From positions 1,798,001 through 1,862,000 of the forward strand of contig OZ243951.1 of assembly GCA_965214565.1 (NCBI GenBank): a DNA stretch of 64,000 nucleotides, read 5' to 3'. Origin of the DNA: VXYK01 sp965214565 (GTDB lineage Bacteria; Actinomycetota; Acidimicrobiia; Acidimicrobiales; Aldehydirespiratoraceae). The notes beneath the pieces were generated by a model, which did no database searches, was not told the DNA's origin, and saw nothing but the letters and a program-made list of their open reading frames with translations. A program made the position numbers and the translations under genes. Below, one piece after another: positions 15,706 through 24,737 of this stretch (the stretch's first letter is position 1; each line of letters begins with the position of its first letter).

Positions 15706-16746
15706 GTGAAACTCGACATCATGTCTGGGGCGCTTGAGTTGCGAACCATGCAAAGACATGCCCGGGCCGTCGAGAAGGCCGGATTCCACACGATGTGGTT
15801 GACCGAGTCGGGACGTACCGCCTACTTGTCGGCTGCTGCGGCCGGGCTGGTGACTGAACGGCTCCGGCTCGGAACGGCTGTGGCTGTGGCCTTCCCACGC
15901 AGCCCGATGATCACCGCCTCGGTTGCTTGGGAGTTGGCCGAGGCCACCGAGGGACGTTTCACGCTTGGTCTGGGAACGCAGGTCAAGGCCCATATCGAAC
16001 GCCGCTACTCGAGCAGCTACGCGCCTCCCGGTCCGCGGATGAAAGAGTACGTGCAGGCTCTGCAAGCGATCTTTCGAGCCTTTCGGGGCGAGGAGAAGCT
16101 GTCGTTCGACGGCGACTACTACTCCTTCTCCCTGCTGCCGCCGCAATGGTCGCCCGGGCCGATTGCTGTGGCGAACCCTCCGGTCTACGTGTCTGCGGTT
16201 CTGGGATGGATGTCGCGGATGGCGGGTGAGGTGTGCGACGGGATCCACATACATCCGTTCAACTCCGCGGAGTATGTGCGTGATGTGCAGCGGCCCCGAG
16301 TGCAGGAGGGCGTCGACCGGGCTGGTCGTGAGCTCGCCGACGTGACCTTTGAGATCCCGGTGATGACGCCGGTGGGCGATACCGACGAGGAGATGGCCGA
16401 GTCCCGTGAACATGCTCGCCAGATGATTGCTTTCTACGGCTCGACCAGGACCTACTCACCGGTGTTCGAGACCCACGGGTTCACCGGCCTTTCAGATGAA
16501 CTCCATGGGTTGCAGCGACGGGGCGACGTCTCGGGGATGGTCGGGTTGATCAGCGATGATGTTCTCGACCACTACACCGTGTCGGGCACCTGGTCGACCC
16601 TCGGAGCGAACCTGGTTGAGCGCTACCGCGACGTCGCCCCAAGTGTTGCTCTGATGACCTACACCGCGGCGAGCCAACTGCGCCGCCACCCCGACATCCT
16701 CGACCGCTGGTCCGACGTAGCCCGCGACGTCTCAGCTGCTTCGTGA
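15706..16746 (+). CDS. LLM-class F420-dependent oxidoreductase
   Basis: A bacterial luciferase-like monooxygenase-fold protein of 346 residues. Typical features are ARAVEKAGFHTMWLTESG, RLRLGTAVAVAFPRSPM, GRFTLGLGTQVKAHIERRY (the cofactor-site region of F420-type members) and a C-terminal TIM-barrel end. The frame extends upstream to 15691, but GGGAGG sits just before the GTG at 15706, giving VKLDIMSGAL, so I use that start. F420 use fits an actinobacterial host. Substrate unknown. It stands alone between alkD and defence region 1. Confidence 0.85.
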   Translation: MKLDIMSGALELRTMQRHARAVEKAGFHTMWLTESGRTAYLSAAAAGLVTERLRLGTAVAVAFPRSPMITASVAWELAEATEGRFTLGLGTQVKAHIERRYSSSYAPPGPRMKEYVQALQAIFRAFRGEEKLSFDGDYYSFSLLPPQWSPGPIAVANPPVYVSAVLGWMSRMAGEVCDGIHIHPFNSAEYVRDVQRPRVQEGVDRAGRELADVTFEIPVMTPVGDTDEEMAESREHARQMIAFYGSTRTYSPVFETHGFTGLSDELHGLQRRGDVSGMVGLISDDVLDHYTVSGTWSTLGANLVERYRDVAPSVALMTYTAASQLRRHPDILDRWSDVARDVSAAS

Positions 16747-16847
16747 ATAGCGCGGAGGAGTTCATCGCCGATTCCACGCGCGCGACTCTGTTTCGGTGTC
16801 TGCTCCACGCATTGGCCGTTGCGGTGGTCAGACAATAGGCTCCTGCC

Positions 16848-19800
16848 GTGCCGCGCGAAGAGTTGTCGAGTCTGCTTCGACAGGGTGACTTCGAGGCTCT
16901 CTTCCGCGGGATGGGTTGGGACAACCCGGAACTCCGGGTGCCGGTTGAGGTTGACGACAGTGGGCTGCGCCCGCGGCCAGTGGCCGACAAGCGAGGTATC
17001 ACCGCGTGGCTCGTGGACTGCCCGAACGGATTGCCCGAGCGTTCGGAGCAGCATCGGGTGGTGCGTCGTCTGAAGCGGCTGAGCCGTGACCAGCTGGTGG
17101 TGTTCGCCGCTGCGGACAAGCATCTGTGGCAGTGGCCTGAGCAGCGCCCGAGCGGAGTCGGGTACCGACTCGTGGACCACATCTACCCGGTCGATGCTCC
17201 AACCGATGCGCTGCTGCAGCGGCTCTCTCAGGCGACCTTCTCGATCAGCGAGGAGTCGAATCTCACGTCGAGTGAGGTACTCACTCGAGTCCGCCGCTCG
17301 TTCAACGCCGACAAGGTAACGAAGTCCTTCTATCGGGAGTTCCAGAAGCACCACAAGACCTTCGCGATGAAGGTGGAGGGCATCGCGGCTGACACGGATC
17401 GCCGTTGGTATGCGTCGGTGTTGATGAACCGTCTGATGTTCATCTATTTCATCCAACAGAAGGGGTTCTTGGACAACGACCAGCACTATCTGCGCACGCG
17501 TCTCGGGAGGGTTCGCGATTTTCATGGCGCTGAGCAGTTCTACGCGTTCTACAAGCAGTTCCTGCTGCCGTTGTTCCATGAGGCGTTGGGGAGCCCCGAC
17601 CCGAGCTACGCCGACGACGAGACTCGGTCGCTGGTCGGCGCGGTGCCTTACGTGAACGGTGGGATTTTCGAGCCCCACAAACTCGAGGAGAGCTTCGACA
17701 TCCAGATCCCCGACGATGCGTTCGAGTCGTTGTTCGACTTCTTCGATGATTGGCGTTGGCACCTTGATGAGCGTCCGTCTGCTGAGGGCAAAGAAATCAA
17801 CCCGGATGTGCTGGGCTACATCTTCGAGCAGTACATCAACTTCACCGAGAAGGGCCAGAAAGAGAGCGGCGCGTACTACACCAAACCGGACGTGACCGGT
17901 TACATGGCTGAGTCGTCGATCTTGCCGGCGCTGGCCGATCGCATGGTCGCGGCGGGGTTGGCGGATCCGGCGCTGCTGCTTTGTGGGTCTGGCGACGACT
18001 ACATCCGTGAGAGCTTGGGCCACGGGATCTCTCACCCCGATCCAGAGCCGCGGGGGGGGGGGGGGGCGTGGCCGTGGCAGTTGCGCAGTGGCGATCCAGG
18101 TGATTATGTCGAACTCGAACCCCCGGGCGAGGAGTTGGCGCTGCCCGGCGAGCGCTGGTGCGACGTGGTGCACCGTCGTGCCCGCTACGGCAAGCAGCAC
18201 GAGATGCTGTCGGACGCGTCGCGCGAATGGAGCATTGACGACGCCATAACCGAGAATTTGGCGCTGCCGGAGTTGCTTCGCGACTACATGAGCCAGCTTG
18301 GCGACGCGCAGGAGTGTCAGGCGGCTTTCGAGGTTCTGCGTTCGTTGACGGTATGTGACCCGACCGTGGGTTCGGGAGCGTTCCTGTTTGCGGCGATCGA
18401 CGTGCTCGAGCCGCTGTACTCGGAGGTGCTGGCCCGTGCTCAGGAACTCGCTGGAGATGGGCAGGCGGCACCTTCGTTCCTGAGCGAGGCCCGCTCCCAT
18501 CCGAATCCGCACTACTGGCTGATCAAGACGATCTGTCTGCGCAACCTGTTCGGTGTTGACCTGATGCATGAGGCGCCTGAGATCGCCAAGCTGCGCCTGT
18601 TCTTGAAACTCGCTGCTCAGATCGACCAGGTCGAGGACCTGGAACCGTTGCCGGATCTTGATTTCAACATCAAGTGCGGAAACCTGCTGGTCGGGATCGC
18701 CGATGAGCGGGACTTCCAAGATCGCCTGGGTGGGACGCTTGAAGCCGCGGCCAGGCTTGAAGACATCAAGGCGCTGGCCGGTGAGGTGGCCGAGGTCTAC
18801 GAGGAGTTCGTCGCCGGTCAGTCGGATGCCACCGACACGGATGATGCGGACAGCAAACAGGCACTCTCGCAGCGGTTCGACGAAGCACGCGAGCGTTGCC
18901 ACGAACTGCTGCACGACGTGCGCGGCACGACTCCCTTTGAGCCGTGGATCGAAGCGCATCAGCCGTTCCACTGGTTCGTTGAGTTCCCGAGCGTCTGGCG
19001 CAACGGCGGATTCGACGTGGTGATCGGCAATCCCCCCTACATCAAGAAGTCCTTGGTGACCGATTACACCTGGTTCGGCTACAAGACCGAGAAGTGCCCA
19101 GACCTGTACGCGCTGTGCATGGAACGAGGGACGGCCCTGGTCAACAACCAAGGCCGCTTCGCCATGATCGTGATGCACTCCCTCTGCTTCAGCAGAGAAT
19201 TTGAGAGCCTGCGCACTCAACTCGAGCGACGATTCGGCTCCATATGGGTATCATCCTATTCGCGCAGCCCTGGTGGACTGTTCAGCGACTCGGCGGGTGT
19301 TCGCAATTCGATTCTCCTAGCTCGTAGGGAGGCCGCCGAGCGTGCCAACCGCACAGTTCGCACGACGCTATGTATGCGCTGGCTGGTGGAAGGACGAACA
19401 CAGTTGTTCGGTTCATTCGAATACGCTGACCCGAAACTCGACCTGCTGAATCGCGGCCCAACTCTCCAATGGCCGTTTGTTGATGATTCATCGAGTGTTC
19501 AAACCCTTCGCAAGATGGTGAGGGGTCAGAGACCTCTTGCATCGGGTCTGGTCTTGAAAGGTGGATTTGAACTCGGTTACAAGACGACGGCGCTCTTTCA
19601 GTTAGCGGTGTTCGTTCAGGAACCACCGACCGTAAATCCCGACACAGGTGGCCCCGCCCTCACAAAAAGCGCCCGGTCAGGATGGTTGCGCTTTAGGTCG
19701 GAACTTGAGATGGATCTGGTACTCGTCATGCTTGCGGGCAGATGGGGTTTTCTCTGGTGGCTGACTTACTCAGATCAGTTCGATGTCACCCGCAGCACGC

Positions 19801-20087
19801 TTGCCGCGTTTCCGGGTGACATCGAAAGGTTGGCCACGCGGACCCCGGGTGACATGGAACTGAAAAGTCTAGTGGACTTGTCAAGAACGCTTCAGGAGGA
19901 GATGCCAAGAAGCTTGGCATGGAAGAACCACGCTGGTGTCAAAGTCGGCCGGTACAACATGTTGAAACTGCGCCACATCACTGATAGGGCCGACTGGTTG
20001 CTGGCGAAGGCTTGGGGGTTGGAGGAGGAGGCGTTCGAGGCGGCGGGCAATCTGCGTGACCGGATGATCTTCGGGAACAAGGAGTAG
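16848..20087 (+). CDS. Eco57I-like N6-adenine DNA methylase with in-frame poly-G tract (module 1)
   Basis: A 1,079-residue protein. A long N-terminal helical region leads to KESGAYYTKPDVTGYM near residue 340. The SAM-binding motif I is VCDPTVGSGAFLFAA near 502, followed by LFGVDLMHEAPEIAKLRL near 565. The catalytic motif NPPYIKKS is near 727. The last 350 residues are probably the target-recognition domain. A run of 15 G (18052-18066) encodes Gly-Gly-Gly-Gly around residues 402-406, before motif I. At the present length the frame is open; gain of one G stops at 18101-18103 and loss of one at 18247-18249, both before motif I. It starts at a GTG with a weak AGG upstream. Its partner is the PLD-helicase at 21335, past an inverted toxin-antitoxin pair. 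I see no BREX or DISARM companions. Methylation specificity is unknown. Confidence 0.85.
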   Translation: MPREELSSLLRQGDFEALFRGMGWDNPELRVPVEVDDSGLRPRPVADKRGITAWLVDCPNGLPERSEQHRVVRRLKRLSRDQLVVFAAADKHLWQWPEQRPSGVGYRLVDHIYPVDAPTDALLQRLSQATFSISEESNLTSSEVLTRVRRSFNADKVTKSFYREFQKHHKTFAMKVEGIAADTDRRWYASVLMNRLMFIYFIQQKGFLDNDQHYLRTRLGRVRDFHGAEQFYAFYKQFLLPLFHEALGSPDPSYADDETRSLVGAVPYVNGGIFEPHKLEESFDIQIPDDAFESLFDFFDDWRWHLDERPSAEGKEINPDVLGYIFEQYINFTEKGQKESGAYYTKPDVTGYMAESSILPALADRMVAAGLADPALLLCGSGDDYIRESLGHGISHPDPEPRGGGGAWPWQLRSGDPGDYVELEPPGEELALPGERWCDVVHRRARYGKQHEMLSDASREWSIDDAITENLALPELLRDYMSQLGDAQECQAAFEVLRSLTVCDPTVGSGAFLFAAIDVLEPLYSEVLARAQELAGDGQAAPSFLSEARSHPNPHYWLIKTICLRNLFGVDLMHEAPEIAKLRLFLKLAAQIDQVEDLEPLPDLDFNIKCGNLLVGIADERDFQDRLGGTLEAAARLEDIKALAGEVAEVYEEFVAGQSDATDTDDADSKQALSQRFDEARERCHELLHDVRGTTPFEPWIEAHQPFHWFVEFPSVWRNGGFDVVIGNPPYIKKSLVTDYTWFGYKTEKCPDLYALCMERGTALVNNQGRFAMIVMHSLCFSREFESLRTQLERRFGSIWVSSYSRSPGGLFSDSAGVRNSILLARREAAERANRTVRTTLCMRWLVEGRTQLFGSFEYADPKLDLLNRGPTLQWPFVDDSSSVQTLRKMVRGQRPLASGLVLKGGFELGYKTTALFQLAVFVQEPPTVNPDTGGPALTKSARSGWLRFRSELEMDLVLVMLAGRWGFLWWLTYSDQFDVTRSTLAAFPGDIERLATRTPGDMELKSLVDLSRTLQEEMPRSLAWKNHAGVKVGRYNMLKLRHITDRADWLLAKAWGLEEEAFEAAGNLRDRMIFGNKE
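18052..18066. repeat. Homopolymer tract of 15 G inside methylase 1
   Basis: Fifteen consecutive G on the plus strand within codons CGG-GGG-GGG-GGG-GGG-GCG. Homopolymers this long slip readily in replication. The tract lies in a low-conservation linker of the methylase upstream of all catalytic motifs, so slippage gives ON (15, 12, 18) or OFF lengths. A poly-G tract in pglX of the Streptomyces Pgl system is the known precedent. Confidence 0.9.
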
Positions 20088-20110
20088 GTGCGTGCCTTCC
20101 CTTCGACGGG

Positions 20111-20542
20111 TCACTTCTGCCGACGTAGGCCACCCCTCGAATACTGGATCCAGACCCGCGGCCCGTACAGCAGATTTCCGAGCTGAACCTGCCAGCCGAT
20201 CAGTCTTCTTGAGATCGTGTCGATCTGATTTTGAAGCCCGCGCAGTTGGTCAGCGAAAACGATGACTTCAAGACCCATTTGGGCGAGGCCGGCTGTACGA
20301 ACCCGACGACCACGGAAGTCGTCGTCGCAGGTGACCAGTACCCGCTCGTTGGCTGCACCCCAACAAGCTACGTCTTCGTCGGGAGCATTCGATCTACCCC
20401 GCGGGGTGGTGCTCAGGTCTGCCACGCGACCCGCATGGACGACGTCGGCAATCCCCGGATCAATGGCATCGGCCACCAGAAACGAGATGTTGGCGTCCAG
20501 ACAGAAGCTGACTCCCCCGGGCCTAGGCGGCGTATTTGGCAA
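20111..20542 (-). CDS. DUF5615 PIN-like toxin candidate
   Basis: A 143-residue protein with the DUF5615 (PIN-like) pattern. The first acidic site is in FCLDANISFLVADAI, the middle in APDEDVACWGAANERVLVTCDDDF, followed by RGLQNQIDTISRRLIG. DUF5615 proteins are typically encoded next to DUF433 antitoxins, as here: the start overlaps the end of the DUF433 gene by 20 nt. The C-terminal 25 residues (YGPRVWIQYSRGG...) are an extension. The pair is oriented against the methylase and helicase that flank it. A nuclease role is by family analogy. Confidence 0.78.
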   Translation of the reverse strand: MPNTPPRPGGVSFCLDANISFLVADAIDPGIADVVHAGRVADLSTTPRGRSNAPDEDVACWGAANERVLVTCDDDFRGRRVRTAGLAQMGLEVIVFADQLRGLQNQIDTISRRLIGWQVQLGNLLYGPRVWIQYSRGGLRRQK

Positions 20543-21182
20543 CGCCTCTGACCTGAGTGACGCTCAGTTCGTACCAGTCGGCAACCTCTTGTTCTGTAGC
20601 CACTTCCAGATTGGCGGTAATCGTCCTGACCGGGATGCGGGTTCCGCGGACCACCGGCTGCCCGAAACACACGAGCGGGTCGATGTCCACCCACGGGGAT
20701 ATGTCCCACGCAGTCGCTGTGTCGTTGATGAAGCGAATCTCATCCGCGAAGACGCGCACTGCGTCCCGAAAGGCCAGCTGCCGGGGATATCGACCCACCA
20801 TTTCTTCGGTTTCTTCGGCGACCGCTGCCCAGACGCTGGCACCGTCGGTGAAGAACGAGCGGTGAGCCAAGGGTCGGCCGAGCCCCGGTTCGGCAACACG
20901 GAGAGCCTCGAGCACCTTGCGGACCTTCTGCAAGGAGGTGCCCTGGCCCCGGAGGCGGCTCACCGTCTCCAGGCTCACAAGATCCAGGAAGCTGATCGTC
21001 TCGATACGTTCTGTGCGGCGGGGTTCTGTGGCAGGGGCGACAATAACCGCGAGCCACCTCCGCATCTGCTGTGGTGTAGCTCTACCGCTCCGTCCCACGA
21101 TCGCCGCTGCTTGCGGGAACGAATAGATCCCTTCGCGGAGCCGCGGGTCAACATCCGTACTCGGCTCGTCGACGAGGGTCAT
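20523..21182 (-). CDS. DUF433-domain antitoxin with MerR-like N-terminus
   Basis: A 219-residue protein from the ATG at 21182 (MTLVDEPSTDVDPRLREGIY). The N-terminal part (YSFPQAAAIVGRSGRATPQQMRRWL) looks like a MerR-type helix-turn-helix and is followed by SFLDLVSLETVSRLRGQG. The C-terminal DUF433 part is DIDPLVCFGQPVVRGTRIPVRTI, then EQEVADWYELSVTQVRGVAKYA. Such proteins repress their own operon and neutralise the adjacent PIN-like toxin. The reading frame extends 36 codons upstream without a better start. Its start region is divergent from the PLD-helicase gene, separated by 152 nt that may hold both promoters. Confidence 0.78.
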   Translation of the reverse strand: MTLVDEPSTDVDPRLREGIYSFPQAAAIVGRSGRATPQQMRRWLAVIVAPATEPRRTERIETISFLDLVSLETVSRLRGQGTSLQKVRKVLEALRVAEPGLGRPLAHRSFFTDGASVWAAVAEETEEMVGRYPRQLAFRDAVRVFADEIRFINDTATAWDISPWVDIDPLVCFGQPVVRGTRIPVRTITANLEVATEQEVADWYELSVTQVRGVAKYAA

Positions 21183-21334
21183 GGTTCGGTTCACTTGTTT
21201 GATGGTAACGCAAGACGGGATCTTGAACGCGGCCCGGCCGAGCCCCGGCTGTGGAAGCCGTTGGGTGGTACCGCCGCACAGGAGGGGCAACGCATTGGTA
21301 TCGTCCAGAATCCACTGCAGGAGGTTCGCTCGGT

Positions 21335-24300
21335 GTGCCTCTGATTCTGGACAACATCGACCTTGAGACCGAGAGTGAACTGCTTAGGACTCTGGGATCG
21401 TCGTATCGGCTGGATGCGGCGATCGGTTATTTCAACCTTCGGGGCTGGAAACTGTTGGCCGAAGCGGTGGATGCTTTGCCAGAGAAGCCGGAGGGGCCGA
21501 AAGCACGGGTCCTCATCGGTATGCATGAGTCCCCGAGCGACGAGATGCGCCGGTTGGTTCGGATGCGGCAGCCTGAACCCATCGACAATCGCACGGCCGC
21601 TCGGTTGAAGGGCGAGACCGCTGAGGAGTTCCGGGATCAGTTACAGATCGGGCTGCCCACAGAGGGGGACGAGTCGGCGCTTCGAGCTCTGCTACGCCAG
21701 ATCGAGGCGGGCGATGTGCAGGTGAGAGTACATACGGCGCATCGACTGCACGCCAAGCTGTATCTCTGTCACCGTGAAGACACCGCTGCGCCCCGTGTGG
21801 GCTACGTCGGGTCTTCGAACCTGACGGTTGCTGGGCTTCGTGAGCAGGGCGAACTCAACGTGGATGTGGTCGACGGCGATGCCACCGAGAAGTTGGCCCG
21901 CTGGTTCGAGGATCGCTGGAACGACCCGTTCACAGTCGACGCGATGCCCGAGTTGGCCGTGTCTCTGCACGAATCGTGGGCGTCAGAAGAGCAGCTCGAC
22001 CCGTACCTGGTGTATCTGAAGATGGCCTATCACCTCTCCAAGGAAGCCCGTGAGGGCCTGATCGAGTACGGGCTGCCCGCCTCGATGCAGGACGAGTTAC
22101 TGGACTTTCAAGCTGCTGCCGTGAAGATTGCCGCCCGGATCGTGATGCAGAAGGGCGGCGCGATGATCGGCGATGTGGTCGGGCTCGGAAAGACTCTCGT
22201 CGGCACTGCGGTGGCGAGGCTGCTTCAAGAAGAGCAGAGCTTCGAGACGCTCGTTGTGTGCCCGAAGAACCTCGTGGAGATGTGGGAGTCGTACCTGCAT
22301 GAATACGAGGTGCGGGGGAAGGTCGAGTCGTTGTCAATGGTTCACAAGAACCTGCCCGAGGCTCTTCGGCATCGGCTGGTGATCATCGACGAGGCCCACA
22401 ACCTGCGCAGCGACAAGCGCCGGGACCACGGAGTCCTTCGGAGCTATATCGAGCGCAACGACTCCCGAGTGCTGCTGTTGACCGCCACGCCCTACAACAA
22501 GCAGCTCGGCGACCTGGCGGCTCAGCTGTCTCTGTTCATCCGCCCAGACACGGACCTGGGCGTGCGTCCGGAAGAAGCGATCGCGGAGGTCGGTGCCGCA
22601 GACTTCGAGCTGCTGTGTGAGGGGCAGACTTCAAACCTCGCGGCGTTCAAGCGGTCGGAGTATCTCGGCGACTGGCAATCGCTGATGTCGCAGTATCTCG
22701 TGCGGCGGACTCGCCGATTCGTTGAAGACAACTACGCGCTGCAAGACGATGACGGACGCCGTTATCTGGAGTTCGGCACTGGTAAGCGGTTCTACTTCCC
22801 CAAGCGGATTGCGGAGCCGCTCTTGCGTGAACTCAGCGAGGACGACCCGGCGTTCTTGATGGCGTCGGATGAGACGCTCGACTCGATCCGTGACTTGATG
22901 TTGCCCCGATATCGGCTGGGGAACTACCTCGACGACAAGTTCGTGCCCTCTGGCAAGGACGAGGCACAGCTGATTGACGACTTGGTGAACTCGTCAAGGG
23001 GGAACCTGGCGGGGTTCACCAGGGTCACGATGTTCAAGCGGTTGTCGTCGTCGGGGCCGGCGTTTCTGGCGACCCTGCGCCGTCATCGCTTGCGGAACCT
23101 GGTTGCAGCGCATGCGCTCGACCACGGCTTGCCTGTTCCCGTCGGCACGGTTGACAACTCACTGTGGGCAGTGGAGGTGGACCGCGATCCGGAAGACAAC
23201 GATGAACCCGATGACGAGAACGCGATGCTCGACTCCGATGAGGAACCTGCGGCGAGCGCTTACGAGAAACTCCGCGCCAAGAACCCCAAAGCGGTCCGTT
23301 GGGCGAGAACTGAGATGTTCCGCCCCAATCTGCTGGAGGATCTTCGTCACGACACCGAGGTCCTTACCGAGATGCTGGACCGATTCGGGATCTGGGACGC
23401 AGACCGCGACCAGAAGACTGCTGCGCTGGAGAGACTGCTGGTCGAGCGTTACCCGTACGACAAGGTGCTTATTTTCACAGAAGCAGCCGACACGGCCAAC
23501 TACGTCTATGAGGAGCTGTTGCGGCGTGGCGTCGCTGATGTTGGAGTTGTTACGGGCGACTCCGAGAATCCGACAGCGCTGGCCCAACGCTTCTCGCCGG
23601 AGTCCAGCGGTGTTGGTAGCGGGGGGTCGTCGGTTGTGGACGAACTTCGTGTGCTGATCTCTACCGACGTGCTCTCGGAGGGACAGAATCTCCAAGATGC
23701 GCACATCGTCGTCAACTACGACCTCCCGTGGGCGATCGTGAAGCTCGTTCAACGGGCCGGTCGGGTTGACCGGATCGGGCAGAACTCGCCCGAGGTGCTT
23801 GTGTACTCGCTGCTACCGGCAGCCTCCATTGATGAGGAAATAGCCCTGAGAGACCGTATCCGGAGACGGTTGGGCGAGAATGCCCAGCTTCTCGGCTCAG
23901 ACGAGAGCTTCTTCGGTGACGCGACTGAACGTCAGATCATTTCTGGTGTCTATGACGAGTCGTCGTCTTCCAGGCTCGCCGGTGTCGATGAGGTCGATCC
24001 CGTGTCTATGGCATACGAAATCTGGAGGCGTGCCAGTGAGACTTGCCCCGAACTCGCTCAACGGGTAGCGGCGCTCCCCAATGTCGTGTATTCCACCAAG
24101 CGGAGGACTGATGTGGCTCCCGATGTCGGGGTCCTGGTTCACACGCAGGCCGTGGCTGGTGCCGACGCGTTCGGCTTCGTGGAACCCGGCGGCGATGAAC
24201 GCCGCGTCACACCTCAGGAAGCTTTGCGGATGGCGGAATGCGAACCTGATACGCCCTCCGTCGCGCGCCTACCGGATCATCACGACCTCACCGCAGCAGC

Positions 24301-24643
24301 ACTCGGCGGACCCCTGAAGGCGCCGACCGGACGTGCTACCGGCGCACTGCAAGGTGTGCGAGGCAAGGTGTGGCGCATGCTTCATGAACAGATGGACAGC
24401 TTCAAGGACAACCTTCTCTTCAGCAAGGCTGACCTTGCACGAGCCCATGACGCCATGAATGAACGTCCTCTCTACGAGACCGCCACTCACCGACTATCCA
24501 AAGCAGCACGGGATCGCAGCACGGACGATCTTGCAGCTTTGGTCGTGGAACTCCACAACGACGGCCGACTCTGCGTTCCCCCTGCACCTGAGGGAACCGA
24601 TGCGGATCCTGTAATCGTCTGCACCATGGGTTTCAGAGGCTGA
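21335..24643 (+). CDS. PLD-nuclease/SF2 helicase fusion (module 1)
   Basis: A 1,102-residue protein. The N-terminal phospholipase-D-type domain has one HKD-like site, RLHAKLYL plus GYVGSSNLTVAGL, around residues 137-165. A Snf2-like helicase follows: Walker A GDVVGLGKT near 280, DEAHN near 352, TATPYNKQ near 383, then the C-terminal lobe with ISTDVLSEGQNLQDA and VQRAGRVDRIGQ near 780-815, and about 300 further residues. A single HKD suggests dimerisation to form one nuclease site, as in BfiI-like enzymes. I choose the GTG at 21335 (VPLILDN) because GGAGG lies 10 nt upstream; the frame itself opens earlier. With the methylase at 16848 it makes a two-gene restriction-like module in which helicase, nuclease and target recognition are split over two proteins. 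Confidence 0.85.
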   Translation: MPLILDNIDLETESELLRTLGSSYRLDAAIGYFNLRGWKLLAEAVDALPEKPEGPKARVLIGMHESPSDEMRRLVRMRQPEPIDNRTAARLKGETAEEFRDQLQIGLPTEGDESALRALLRQIEAGDVQVRVHTAHRLHAKLYLCHREDTAAPRVGYVGSSNLTVAGLREQGELNVDVVDGDATEKLARWFEDRWNDPFTVDAMPELAVSLHESWASEEQLDPYLVYLKMAYHLSKEAREGLIEYGLPASMQDELLDFQAAAVKIAARIVMQKGGAMIGDVVGLGKTLVGTAVARLLQEEQSFETLVVCPKNLVEMWESYLHEYEVRGKVESLSMVHKNLPEALRHRLVIIDEAHNLRSDKRRDHGVLRSYIERNDSRVLLLTATPYNKQLGDLAAQLSLFIRPDTDLGVRPEEAIAEVGAADFELLCEGQTSNLAAFKRSEYLGDWQSLMSQYLVRRTRRFVEDNYALQDDDGRRYLEFGTGKRFYFPKRIAEPLLRELSEDDPAFLMASDETLDSIRDLMLPRYRLGNYLDDKFVPSGKDEAQLIDDLVNSSRGNLAGFTRVTMFKRLSSSGPAFLATLRRHRLRNLVAAHALDHGLPVPVGTVDNSLWAVEVDRDPEDNDEPDDENAMLDSDEEPAASAYEKLRAKNPKAVRWARTEMFRPNLLEDLRHDTEVLTEMLDRFGIWDADRDQKTAALERLLVERYPYDKVLIFTEAADTANYVYEELLRRGVADVGVVTGDSENPTALAQRFSPESSGVGSGGSSVVDELRVLISTDVLSEGQNLQDAHIVVNYDLPWAIVKLVQRAGRVDRIGQNSPEVLVYSLLPAASIDEEIALRDRIRRRLGENAQLLGSDESFFGDATERQIISGVYDESSSSRLAGVDEVDPVSMAYEIWRRASETCPELAQRVAALPNVVYSTKRRTDVAPDVGVLVHTQAVAGADAFGFVEPGGDERRVTPQEALRMAECEPDTPSVARLPDHHDLTAAALGGPLKAPTGRATGALQGVRGKVWRMLHEQMDSFKDNLLFSKADLARAHDAMNERPLYETATHRLSKAARDRSTDDLAALVVELHNDGRLCVPPAPEGTDADPVIVCTMGFRG

Positions 24644-24685
24644 CGGTCTCTGTGCTATACAGGCTATTTTAATTTATTTTATGTA

Positions 24686-24714
24686 GTGACAGTATTTCAC
24701 GGGGTCATTGTCAC
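24686..24714. promoter_or_regulatory. Inverted repeat in AT-rich leader of the DUF222/HNH gene
   Basis: Arms GTGACA (24686-24691) and TGTCAC (24709-24714) are perfect reverse complements spaced by 17 nt, 23 nt upstream of the ATG at 24738. The 25 nt before it (TATTTTAATTTATTTTATG) are strikingly AT-rich for this genome. Together they look like a promoter with an operator. No matching regulator is encoded next door. Confidence 0.4.
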
Positions 24715-24737
24715 AGGGGGTCAGTAGGTTGCGATCC

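Noticed and set aside
16659..19220. Very long minus-strand open frame opposite methylase 1
   Set aside because: It is antisense to the methylase, whose motifs (DPTVGSGAF, NPPYIKKS) are on the plus strand. The antisense translation has no recognisable domain and reflects high-GC codon shadowing.
16848..24643. BREX or DISARM assignment for module 1
   Set aside because: No pglZ, brxC-type ATPase, drmA or DUF1998 drmB is present. Only a methylase and a PLD-helicase are seen, so neither name is justified.
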